A stretch of DNA of 64,000 bases from Thorsellia kenyensis (GTDB taxonomy: Bacteria > Pseudomonadota > Gammaproteobacteria > Enterobacterales > Thorselliaceae), in the NCBI RefSeq assembly GCF_042432445.1, contig NZ_JBHLXE010000070.1:40605-104604 (forward strand), in the 5' to 3' direction. Shown here in pieces: positions 56,560 through 64,000 of this stretch (position 1 is its first letter; each line of letters starts with the position of its first letter). Under the pieces are notes generated by a model. That model did no database searches. It had not been told where the DNA came from and saw only the letters and a program-made list of their open reading frames with translations. The translations under genes were made by a program, and so were the position numbers.

Positions 56560-56900
56560 GTTAAAATCCTATTGTGATTTAAGCATAATTAATATTTAGT
56601 CGGGAGAATAGTCCCCAACTTTTTTGTCTAACTTTTTACCATTCAGTAAAGTTGAATATCATTTATTGTTCAGCAATTAAAATATACAAGACAACAAATA
56701 GATTTTAAGTGTCTTAATATTAGCCCTTTTTTAATTAAAAGAATAACAAAAGCTATGATAGAATTCATCTCATTTTAAGGCATTTAAACGCTTAAAGGCA
56801 AAATTATACTCAAAAATTAGATGAATGTTTGCATTTCAGTGTTTTTATTCCCTATAATCTTCCGTTTATACTCAATAATCTTTTTTTCGAGACAAAAACT
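56560..56900. other. spoT/uppP divergent promoter region
   Basis: About 340 bases between divergent genes. A TATGAT -10-like hexamer lies at 56754-56759 for uppP. An open frame from a TTG at 56829 fuses to uppP but has no SD. Nothing else is seen. Confidence 0.4.
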
Positions 56901-57725
56901 ATGACTGAGCAGCTACAAATTTTACACGCAATTATATTAGGTATTGTTGAAGGTTTGACTGAATTCTTACCTGTTTCCTCCACCGGTCATATGATACTGG
57001 TTGGTCATTGGTTAGGATTTGAAGGTAAAGCTGCAGAAACCTTTCAAGTTGTGATTCAGTTAGGTTCTATACTTGCTGTGGTTTGTGTTTTTTGGAAGAG
57101 ACTATTTGGGTTAATTGGCATTCATTTTGGTTCTAAACCTGCGCATGTCAGTAATGGACATTTTAGCTTGTTACACCTTATTTTAGCTGGAGCACCTGCT
57201 ATCGTACTAGGCTTGCTCTTGCATGACCAAATTAAGTCACTTTTTTCATCTAACTTAGCAGTCATCTATGCACTTGTCGCGGGTGGTGTGCTATTAATTA
57301 TTGCAGAGGTATTTAAACCTAAAATTGAAAAAGTTAGAACAATCGATGAAGTAACTTATGGACAAGCATTCATTGTGGGATGTTTCCAATGCCTAGCACT
57401 ATGGCCAGGTTTCTCTCGTTCAGGTTCGACAATCAGTGGTGGGATGCTTCTTGGAATGAATAGATATGTGGCGGCAGAATTTACTTTCATTTTAGCCGTT
57501 CCGATGATGATGGGCGCATCAGCATTAGATGTATACAAAAATTATCAATATTTGACTTTGGATTTATTACCTGTTTTTGCTTCGGGTTTTATCACTGCTT
57601 TTTTAGTCGCATTGCTTATTATTAAAACCTTTTTAGCACTAATCAAAAAAATAAGCTTTATCCCCTTCGCTATTTATAGGTTCATCATAGCCGCAGTGGC
57701 TTATTATGTGTTTTATTATAATTAA
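56901..57725 (+). CDS. uppP: Undecaprenyl-diphosphatase UppP (BacA)
   Basis: A 274-residue membrane phosphatase that recycles undecaprenyl pyrophosphate for peptidoglycan and LPS carriers. Motifs are GIVEGLTEFLPVSSTGHMIL and PGFSRSGSTISGGMLLGM, the two BacA catalytic regions. Length equals E. coli (273). I chose ATG 56901; the longer frame is not family-like. A terminator follows. Confidence 0.96.
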   Translation: MTEQLQILHAIILGIVEGLTEFLPVSSTGHMILVGHWLGFEGKAAETFQVVIQLGSILAVVCVFWKRLFGLIGIHFGSKPAHVSNGHFSLLHLILAGAPAIVLGLLLHDQIKSLFSSNLAVIYALVAGGVLLIIAEVFKPKIEKVRTIDEVTYGQAFIVGCFQCLALWPGFSRSGSTISGGMLLGMNRYVAAEFTFILAVPMMMGASALDVYKNYQYLTLDLLPVFASGFITAFLVALLIIKTFLALIKKISFIPFAIYRFIIAAVAYYVFYYN

Positions 57726-57751
57726 TTTACTTAAAGGCATATAATTATGAA

Positions 57752-57784
57752 GGCAACAATTAGCAATGTTGCCGATTTTTTTAT
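57752..57784 (+). terminator. Rho-independent terminator of uppP
   Basis: GGCAACA and TGTTGCC form a 7-bp stem with an 8-base loop, followed by GA and an eight-T run, 27 bases after the uppP stop. Confidence 0.85.
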
Positions 57785-58173
57785 GCTTGGGTTATCAAAA
57801 GTTACTGAGATATTAAGAGTTGATAGATTTATCAAAATCAGCCACATTACCTATCTTAAGCTTCTTCATATGTCCGATGATATTGTGATATTTTAATTAA
57901 ATAAATTTGATTTGATTTGATTTGATTTGATTTGATTTGATAATATTTTATGCCTAATTAGTCTCATAATAAACTTTTTTGCGCGGTAAGTTTTAGTTAC
58001 AAAGCTAGCATAGATAAAAATTTATTGTAAAAAATGGATATTTTCACTCTCATTGAAAATGAACATAACAGACGAACTTGTCAGCAATTTATCTAGTTTT
58101 TTTCCGCTTACAAGAAGAGCTAACACATCCATTCTGCAAATTGGGCTAAATCAAGCACCTAATTCAATAAATT
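57785..58173. other. Intergenic region between convergent uppP and cpxA
   Basis: About 390 bases after the uppP terminator. It contains the TTTGA tandem repeat at 57906. No ORF or second clear terminator is seen, and the cpxA end has no obvious terminator of its own. Confidence 0.45.
57906..57940. repeat. Tandem pentanucleotide repeat (TTTGA), 7 copies
   Basis: Seven exact copies of TTTGA, read as TCAAA on the other strand. It lies between two convergent genes, so it is not next to a known promoter. Slippage there is likely. Confidence 0.97.
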
Positions 58174-59553
58174 TTAAGCTGGTACAGGCTCATAAATAGG
58201 TAACACGACCGTCATTCTTAATCCACCTAAATGACTTTTTTCTGCTTTAACTCTGCCATTATGTTGCTCAACAACCGCTTCAACAATTGCTAGGCCGAGA
58301 CCTTTCCCTCCAGACTCTCTATCTCTCGCTTCATCTGTTCTATAAAATGGCCTAAACAAATGTTCAAGTTCATTTTCTTTTACACCTGGCCCATCGTCGT
58401 CAACAGTAATAATTATTTCCTTACCATCACTGGCAAATCCTACTTCAATTTTTCCATAGGAATATCTGAGTGCATTTCTAATAATGTTTTCAATCGCACT
58501 TTCAAGGGCATTAAGAACCCCATAAATCATCCAATCACCAATATCAGAAGTTAATACCAGACATTTATTTTTCTGCTCGGCTTCAAACTTAGCATCATCA
58601 ATTACATTGTGCCAAAGCTCTTGAGCGGTAATTTCTTCACGTGAAAGCTCTTCACTATATTGTTTACGTGATAGTTCTAGTAAATCATTGATCATCAAAT
58701 CTAAGCGCATAGTTTCCATTTCAATACGATTTAACTCTTCTGTTTCACCGTTTTTGCGACGCATTAATGCACTTGCTAATTGTAATCTTGTAAGAGGAGT
58801 CCTTAGTTCATGAGAAATATCAGACAATAAACGATGTTGTACATTCATCATTTTCTCGAGAGATTGCACCATATGATTAAAACTGCGGCCCGCCGCAAAA
58901 AACTCAACAGGTCCTGACTCCAGTTCTGGACGAATAGAAAGATCTCCTTGGGCAACTTTATCTGCAGCCAATTTTAATCTTCTCGCGGGTTTAGCTAGAC
59001 TCCAAGAGAGCCACAATAAAAGGGGAGTACTGACCAACATGATGACTAAAAGTAGCAAAATAGGATCATCAAAAAGTTGGCTTAAAAAGGCAGATTGAGA
59101 ATCACTGATTTGACGAATCATATAAAGCAGGTAGACATCATTTTCATCATTTACAAGAAAAGGTCCTATCAATTCTCTTTTGTCATAGCGCTTTTTTTTA
59201 GGTGATTCAACATCATTAGATACTCCAATGAAGTGGCGTATTAACTCAACGTCTGTTCTTTTAGCACCAATCAGGAGTCCTTCACTATTAACCAAAAATA
59301 AGTTAACTTCTGGAAGTTTAACGCTATTAACAATTCTTGCCAATTTTTCAGTCCAAAAGGGCTGATTATTTGGTTGTTCATCCAACGTAGCCTCAAGTCG
59401 CTGTACCATCAGCGACCCTGTCGTGTTTTCTTCTTCCTCGATGGTTTTAATGTTCCTCATATCAAGTTTGGGAACAAATAAAACCATCAATACTACCAGT
59501 ACTACAGTAAACCAAAAAATCGCAAAGATTCTCGCAGAAAGGTGGTTGAACAT
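58174..59553 (-). CDS. cpxA: Envelope stress sensor histidine kinase CpxA
   Basis: A 459-residue two-helix sensor kinase: TM1 about 10-28, periplasmic sensor, TM2 about 165-185, HAMP, HisKA with His248 in DISHELRTPLTRLQ, and an HATPase domain (NALRYSYG, DDDGPGVKENELEHLFRPFYR, GKGLGLAIVE). The His number is the same as in E. coli CpxA. It starts 8 bases after the cpxR stop. cpxP is not seen in the window. Confidence 0.95.
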   Translation of the reverse strand: MFNHLSARIFAIFWFTVVLVVLMVLFVPKLDMRNIKTIEEEENTTGSLMVQRLEATLDEQPNNQPFWTEKLARIVNSVKLPEVNLFLVNSEGLLIGAKRTDVELIRHFIGVSNDVESPKKKRYDKRELIGPFLVNDENDVYLLYMIRQISDSQSAFLSQLFDDPILLLLVIMLVSTPLLLWLSWSLAKPARRLKLAADKVAQGDLSIRPELESGPVEFFAAGRSFNHMVQSLEKMMNVQHRLLSDISHELRTPLTRLQLASALMRRKNGETEELNRIEMETMRLDLMINDLLELSRKQYSEELSREEITAQELWHNVIDDAKFEAEQKNKCLVLTSDIGDWMIYGVLNALESAIENIIRNALRYSYGKIEVGFASDGKEIIITVDDDGPGVKENELEHLFRPFYRTDEARDRESGGKGLGLAIVEAVVEQHNGRVKAEKSHLGGLRMTVVLPIYEPVPA

Positions 59554-59561
59554 ATAAATAT

Positions 59562-60278
59562 CTAACCTACTGCAACCATTAAATAACCTCTACTACGCAG
59601 TGTTTTAAACCAAGGTAGACCATCTTTACGATCAGGTAGTTTACGTCTTAAATTAGAGACGTGCATATCAACAGCTCTATCAAACGGACTTAGTGGTTTT
59701 CCTAGTACTTCCATACTCAAATCATCCCTTGATACAACTAGCCCAATATTTTTGGCTAAAAGATAGAGTAGAGTGAATTCGGTCCCTGTCAAATCAAGCA
59801 CCTGATCATCAAACCGAGCTTCCTGACGACCTGGGTAAAGAGTTAAACCATCAATTTGAATTACGGGAGAAACATCATCAGAACTTGAATGGTCTTGACT
59901 TTGATTTTGTCCATCAGTCCAAACAGAACGTCTCAATAACGCACGAATTCTTGCTAATAGCTCCCTATCATTAAATGGTTTAGCTAAATAGTCATCAGCT
60001 CCAAGCTCAAGACCAAGAACTCTATCGAGCTCCCCACCTTTAGCAGTCAGCATAATGATAGGTATAGTATAATTTTGTCTGATTTCTCTTAGAGCATCGA
60101 GTCCATTTTTGTTAGGCATCATAATATCGAGCAATACCAAGTGTACTGAATCGTCCAATTTTTCTAATGCCTCAACCCCATCATGGGCAACAACGACTTG
60201 AAATCCATCGAGTTCAAGAAGCTGTTTAAGTAAACTGGTAAGTTCACGATCATCGTCAACTAGCATTATTTTGTTCAT
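59562..60278 (-). CDS. cpxR: Envelope stress response regulator CpxR
   Basis: A 238-residue OmpR-family regulator. The receiver domain has phosphoacceptor Asp51 in LVLLDIMMPNKNG and Lys in LAKPFNDREL; the C-terminal winged helix has LDLTGTEFTLLYLLAKN and VDMHVSNLRRKLP. It pairs with CpxA. In the 250 bases upstream I see no clean GTAAA-N5-GTAAA autoregulatory box. Confidence 0.96.
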   Translation of the reverse strand: MNKIMLVDDDRELTSLLKQLLELDGFQVVVAHDGVEALEKLDDSVHLVLLDIMMPNKNGLDALREIRQNYTIPIIMLTAKGGELDRVLGLELGADDYLAKPFNDRELLARIRALLRRSVWTDGQNQSQDHSSSDDVSPVIQIDGLTLYPGRQEARFDDQVLDLTGTEFTLLYLLAKNIGLVVSRDDLSMEVLGKPLSPFDRAVDMHVSNLRRKLPDRKDGLPWFKTLRSRGYLMVAVG

Positions 60279-60531
60279 AAGTTATCCTTACTGAAATGAG
60301 CATCTGTTATAGAGATGCAATACATAACTATAATGTCATCATCCTCTGATGCACTAAATACAAATTTTTCTATATCATACAACATTATTTGAACTAAATA
60401 TCGACAATAATACTAGAAACTGTAACATTTTATTTTAAACAAATAAATTTATTTTTTTAGAGAAAATGTAACTATCTGAAACTATTTGAAACTTCTCAGC
60501 GCTAAAATGTTATCTCTCTCATTTGAAGCTT

Positions 60532-61614
60532 TTAATGACTATAAAAACATCCATTTTTAACGCTAAACACACTAAAATCTTTTTGCACATTAAACATGTT
60601 AATTAAGTCAAGCCTTAATGCAGTAATACAGACCTGAGCACTTTGTTCCAATAGTGATTCAGCAAGCAGTGTTTGCCTTTTAGTATCTAATTCAGAGCTA
60701 AAATCATCTAACAGAAAAAGGCAATTCTTTTCATTATTTCTAGCAAAAAAATCACCTTGGGCTAACCTCATAGCGCACATAAGCAGTTTAAGCTGCCCTC
60801 GAGACAAAACTGACTCAACAGGTAATTTATTGATAGTTAATTTTAAATCTGCTTTATGAGCGCCAAAGCTCGTATAACCTAATTGCTTATCCCTTTCAAA
60901 AGATTCACTTAAAAGGCCGTCATATTCATATTGTACATTCCAGCCAGGGTAATAATTAAAATCTATAACGTAGCCTGGTAAAAATTTTTCAAGATACTCT
61001 TTAATGATAAATATTAGGGTATCGCAATATGATTGTCTCATATAATGAATAGTATATGTATATTTTACCAACTCTTCATCCCAAATTTGAATATCCTTAT
61101 AGCGGTGATGTTGTTTTAAAGCTGCATTCCTTTGTTTAATAAGGCGTTTAATATTAAACCACGCCTCAAAAAAATTAGGGGTATGATGAAATACGCCCCA
61201 ATCTATAAATGCACGTCTAAATTTAGGCCCTCCATCAATTAGAGAGAATCCTTCTGGTGTGATAAGTTGGATAGGGAGATTTTTGGCTAAATCAGCTATT
61301 TTACAAGCTGTGACTTCATTAATTTTAACTTTTGTCTCACCTTGTCTATCTTTACTTAGTCCTATTTTTACACTATTTGATCTATTATCAAAAAGACTTG
61401 CATGCAAATAAAATGCTTGAGCATCATGATGAATAACTCTCTGAGTCATTGAAGTTCTGAATGCTCTGCCATGACCCAATGTATAAATGGCCTCTAACAG
61501 ACTTGTTTTGCCGCTTCCATTATCTCCAACAAAAGCATTTATACCCGGATTTAATCTGATATCTGCATCAATAATATTTCTAAATTGATTAATCATCAAC
61601 CGTTCAATTAACAA
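60532..61614 (-). CDS. recF: DNA replication and repair protein RecF
   Basis: A 360-residue SMC-like ATPase that helps load RecA at gaps. Walker A GDNGSGKTS (30-38), the LITPEGFSLIDGGPKFRRAFIDW segment, signature LSRGQLKLLMCAMRLAQG and Walker B LFLLDDFSSELD are present. I keep the TTG start at 61614, which matches the E. coli N terminus and has AAGG upstream; an ATG six codons later is the alternative. dnaN and gyrB are not adjacent. Confidence 0.94.
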   Translation of the reverse strand: MLIERLMINQFRNIIDADIRLNPGINAFVGDNGSGKTSLLEAIYTLGHGRAFRTSMTQRVIHHDAQAFYLHASLFDNRSNSVKIGLSKDRQGETKVKINEVTACKIADLAKNLPIQLITPEGFSLIDGGPKFRRAFIDWGVFHHTPNFFEAWFNIKRLIKQRNAALKQHHRYKDIQIWDEELVKYTYTIHYMRQSYCDTLIFIIKEYLEKFLPGYVIDFNYYPGWNVQYEYDGLLSESFERDKQLGYTSFGAHKADLKLTINKLPVESVLSRGQLKLLMCAMRLAQGDFFARNNEKNCLFLLDDFSSELDTKRQTLLAESLLEQSAQVCITALRLDLINMFNVQKDFSVFSVKNGCFYSH

Positions 61615-61869
61615 ATGAATACCTTATTTAATAATGAGAGATATTAGTAGATGGTAAGTCTTAACAAACCATTAATATAATACAATATTTAACCTATAAT
61701 TACGATAAAATTAAGCAAGTGGATCATTGAAAATAAGAATTTAATTCATTTTTCATGTATAATTCTTTGAATAACATTTTACAGGACTTTTAGTCTAACA
61801 TTTACCTAGATTATTCTCTTATTAACACATAAAGTAAATAACTTATTTAACTTAAAAACACCCGAAATT

Positions 61870-63768
61870 ATGACTACTGAATCACTTTATACCGCCAATT
61901 CGATTGAAGTATTGAACGGCCTTGAACCGGTAAAACGCCGACCTGGTATGTATACTGATACAACTCGCCCTAATCATTTAGCACAAGAAGTAATTGATAA
62001 CAGTGTTGATGAGGCATTAGCTGGCCATGCGAATCTTATCGAAATCACCCTGTATCCTGATCAAACTCTTGAAGTGAGAGATAATGGTCGAGGTATGCCT
62101 GTAGATATTCATCAAGAAGAAGGGGTAAGCGCAGTTGAATTAATTATGACTCGCTTGCATGCAGGAGGGAAATTTAGCAATCAAAACTATAAATTCTCTG
62201 GTGGACTTCATGGCGTCGGTATCTCAGTAGTTAATGCATTATCAACCCGAGTTGATGTGGAAGTCAGAAGAGATCAAAAAATATATCACATCGCCTTTGA
62301 GCATGGTGAGAAAGTCAGTGAATTAACATTGATTGGTGCATGCCCCAAAGATGAGAAGGGTACAATGGTTAAATTTACTCCTGACCAAACATATTTTGAT
62401 TCCCCCAAATTTTCAATCCCCAAATTACTCCATAATTTAAAGGCTAAGGCTGTTCTGTGTCCTGGAGTTGAAATCAGATTCAAAGACGTAGCAAGTGAAA
62501 CAGAAGAAAGTTGGCGTTATGATGATGGACTGAATGAATACCTTACAAAAGCAATTGAAGAGTATATTACACTCCCCGAAACTCCTTTTGCAGGTAGTTA
62601 TAATGGTGAATTAGAAGCTGTTGATTGGGCTTTATCTTGGTTACCCGAAGGCGGTGAATTAATCACTGAAAGTTATGTTAATTTAATACCGACTCCAGTG
62701 GGTGGAACTCATGTTAACGGGCTAAGACAAGGGCTATTTGACGCAATGAGAGAGTTCTGCGATTTTAGAAATTTACTACCACGAGGTGTAAAGTTAAGTG
62801 CTGAAGATGTTTGGGATAGATGTGCTTTTGTGCTTTCCCTAAAAATGCAGGAACCTCAATTCGCTGGACAAACGAAAGAACGACTTTCTTCAAGACAAGC
62901 TTCTGGCATTGTGTCAACCATCATTAAAGATAATTTCAGTATTTGGTTAAATAATAATACTGAAATCGCTGAAAAGTTAGCTGAGATTGTTATTCTAAAT
63001 GCTCAAAAACGTCTAAGAGCTTCTAAAAAAGTAGTACGCAAAAAATTAACCAGCGGGCCGGCTTTACCAGGTAAATTGGCAGATTGTTCTTCTCAGGATT
63101 TGAGCATGACAGAACTTTTTTTAGTCGAAGGAGATTCAGCTGGAGGATCTGCCAAGCAAGCAAGGGATAGAGAATTTCAGGCAATTATGCCACTTAAAGG
63201 AAAAATTCTAAACACTTGGGAAGTGTCCTCTGATGAAGTACTGGGTTCTCAAGAAGTCCATGACATTTCTGTTGCTATAGGAATAGATCCAGATAGTGAA
63301 GATTTATCCGGTTTGCGTTATGGTAAAATTTGCATCCTTGCGGATGCGGACTCGGACGGATTGCATATAGCCACTTTATTGTGTGCTCTTTTTATGAAAC
63401 ACTTTAAAAAACTAGTTGAAAATGGTCATGTGTATGTTGCTATGCCACCACTTTATCGTATTGATTTAGGCAAAGAAGTTTTTTATGCCTTGGATGAAGA
63501 AGAAAAAGATCACATCCTCGAGAAACTAAAACGCAAACGAGGAACACCTAATGTGCAACGATTTAAGGGCCTTGGTGAAATGAATCCCCTGCAGCTGCGT
63601 GAAACGACGCTAGATCCGAATACAAGACGATTAGTTCAGTTAACTTTAACCGCAGAAAATGAGGAAAGTACTCACGCTATCATGGATATGCTACTCGCTA
63701 AAAAAAGAGCCGAAGATAGAAGAAATTGGTTACAAGAGAAAGGTGACAAAGCAGATATTGAACTATAA
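61870..63768 (+). CDS. parE: DNA topoisomerase IV subunit B
   Basis: A 632-residue type IIA topoisomerase ATPase subunit. GHKL motifs DNSVDEALAGH, DNGRGMPVD and SGGLHGVGISVVNAL; TOPRIM motifs LVEGDSAGGSAKQARDREFQ and ADADSDGLHIATLL. The length (E. coli ParE is 630) and the lack of the GyrB insertion show ParE rather than GyrB. It decatenates daughter chromosomes with ParC. The SD is poor. It is divergent from recF. Confidence 0.96.
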   Translation: MTTESLYTANSIEVLNGLEPVKRRPGMYTDTTRPNHLAQEVIDNSVDEALAGHANLIEITLYPDQTLEVRDNGRGMPVDIHQEEGVSAVELIMTRLHAGGKFSNQNYKFSGGLHGVGISVVNALSTRVDVEVRRDQKIYHIAFEHGEKVSELTLIGACPKDEKGTMVKFTPDQTYFDSPKFSIPKLLHNLKAKAVLCPGVEIRFKDVASETEESWRYDDGLNEYLTKAIEEYITLPETPFAGSYNGELEAVDWALSWLPEGGELITESYVNLIPTPVGGTHVNGLRQGLFDAMREFCDFRNLLPRGVKLSAEDVWDRCAFVLSLKMQEPQFAGQTKERLSSRQASGIVSTIIKDNFSIWLNNNTEIAEKLAEIVILNAQKRLRASKKVVRKKLTSGPALPGKLADCSSQDLSMTELFLVEGDSAGGSAKQARDREFQAIMPLKGKILNTWEVSSDEVLGSQEVHDISVAIGIDPDSEDLSGLRYGKICILADADSDGLHIATLLCALFMKHFKKLVENGHVYVAMPPLYRIDLGKEVFYALDEEEKDHILEKLKRKRGTPNVQRFKGLGEMNPLQLRETTLDPNTRRLVQLTLTAENEESTHAIMDMLLAKKRAEDRRNWLQEKGDKADIEL

Positions 63769-64000
63769 TTTTTATATTGAGTACTTCTGCTTAAATACTA
63801 TTTCACAGTACTCTCTTCTTGATCTATCAGGAGATTGTATACATTTAAGGTGAATTAGCGCATTTTAAATACAAGACAAATAAATTCATTGAAAAATTTA
63901 TATAAGCTCAGTTCATCTTAGTAAGAAAGAACAAAGTAAGCATCCGAGGAACGCATCTAGAGTAAGCCTATAAATTCACTAAAATAAGCATAGTTTCAAC

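Noticed and set aside
60279..60531. CpxR autoregulatory box upstream of cpxR
   Set aside because: Several GTAAC and GAAAC words occur but none form the spaced GTAAA direct repeat.
61615..61869. Replication origin next to recF
   Set aside because: No DnaA-box cluster seen, and dnaA, dnaN and gyrB are absent.

Overview
The window is AT-rich chromosomal DNA of a gammaproteobacterium. Gene order and protein similarity are enterobacterial or pasteurellal in type: yceD-rpmF-fabHDG-acpP-fabF, lpxM-mepM, slyX, ssb/uvrA, cpxRA, a TTG-started spoT, miaE, yfhL-trhP, and nqrM for a Na+-translocating NADH dehydrogenase. The low GC, roomy intergenic regions and dispersed E. coli-type operons would fit a host-associated lineage such as Orbales, but that placement is only an inference. 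I see no prophage, transposase, plasmid gene or CRISPR array.

Layout. 1-1400: the start of an mgtA-type Mg2+ P-type ATPase running off the left edge, an unannotated 48-codon leader ORF in front of it, and tRNA-Asp. 1500-7600: an alpha/beta hydrolase, a bacterial aeRF1-family (Balon/baeRF-type) protein, a DJ-1/PfpI protein, an SDR oxidoreductase behind a palindrome, and yfhL-trhP for tRNA 5-hydroxyuridine. 8500-12500: a large YdgA-family protein, yheU with a decayed ORF behind it, and a BASS transporter. 12700-18900: the fatty-acid cluster fabF-acpP-fabG-fabD-fabH, then rpmF-yceD (without plsX) and ybhL. 19000-23700: lpxM, mepM, slyX, gmk and an ASCH protein. 23900-31500: an AsmA-like protein, yheS, a VUT-family 7-deazaguanine transporter with a QueF-like T-fold partner, engB and miaE. 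31600-39900: folA, dnaB, zapE, a LysR regulator, a glycosylasparaginase, a YhiN flavoprotein, an HD hydrolase and ssb. 40200-48500: uvrA, a Wzz-like protein, an NSS transporter, a thioredoxin, degS and speG. 48900-57700: nqrM, dxs, pdxY, recG, spoT and uppP. 58100-63800: cpxA, cpxR, recF and parE.

Themes. Envelope biogenesis and stress are well represented (fab genes, lpxM, mepM, uppP, wzz, degS, cpxRA, and YdgA- and AsmA-like proteins). So are tRNA modification (trhP, miaE, the deazaguanine pair), ribosome factors (rpmF, yceD, engB, yheS, the aeRF1-like protein) and replication or repair (dnaB, ssb, uvrA, recG, recF, parE). Several classical operons are broken up: recF is away from dnaN and gyrB, gmk and spoT are separated with no rpoZ or trmH, plsX is missing from its usual slot, and nqrM is away from nqr.

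Most notable observations: an apparent MgtL-like Mg2+-sensing leader peptide that begins M-D-D-D-P upstream of mgtA; a Balon-like ribosome hibernation candidate; a QueF-like protein that keeps the cysteine but lacks other catalytic residues beside a deazaguanine transporter; and three separate 5- to 6-bp tandem repeats in intergenic DNA.
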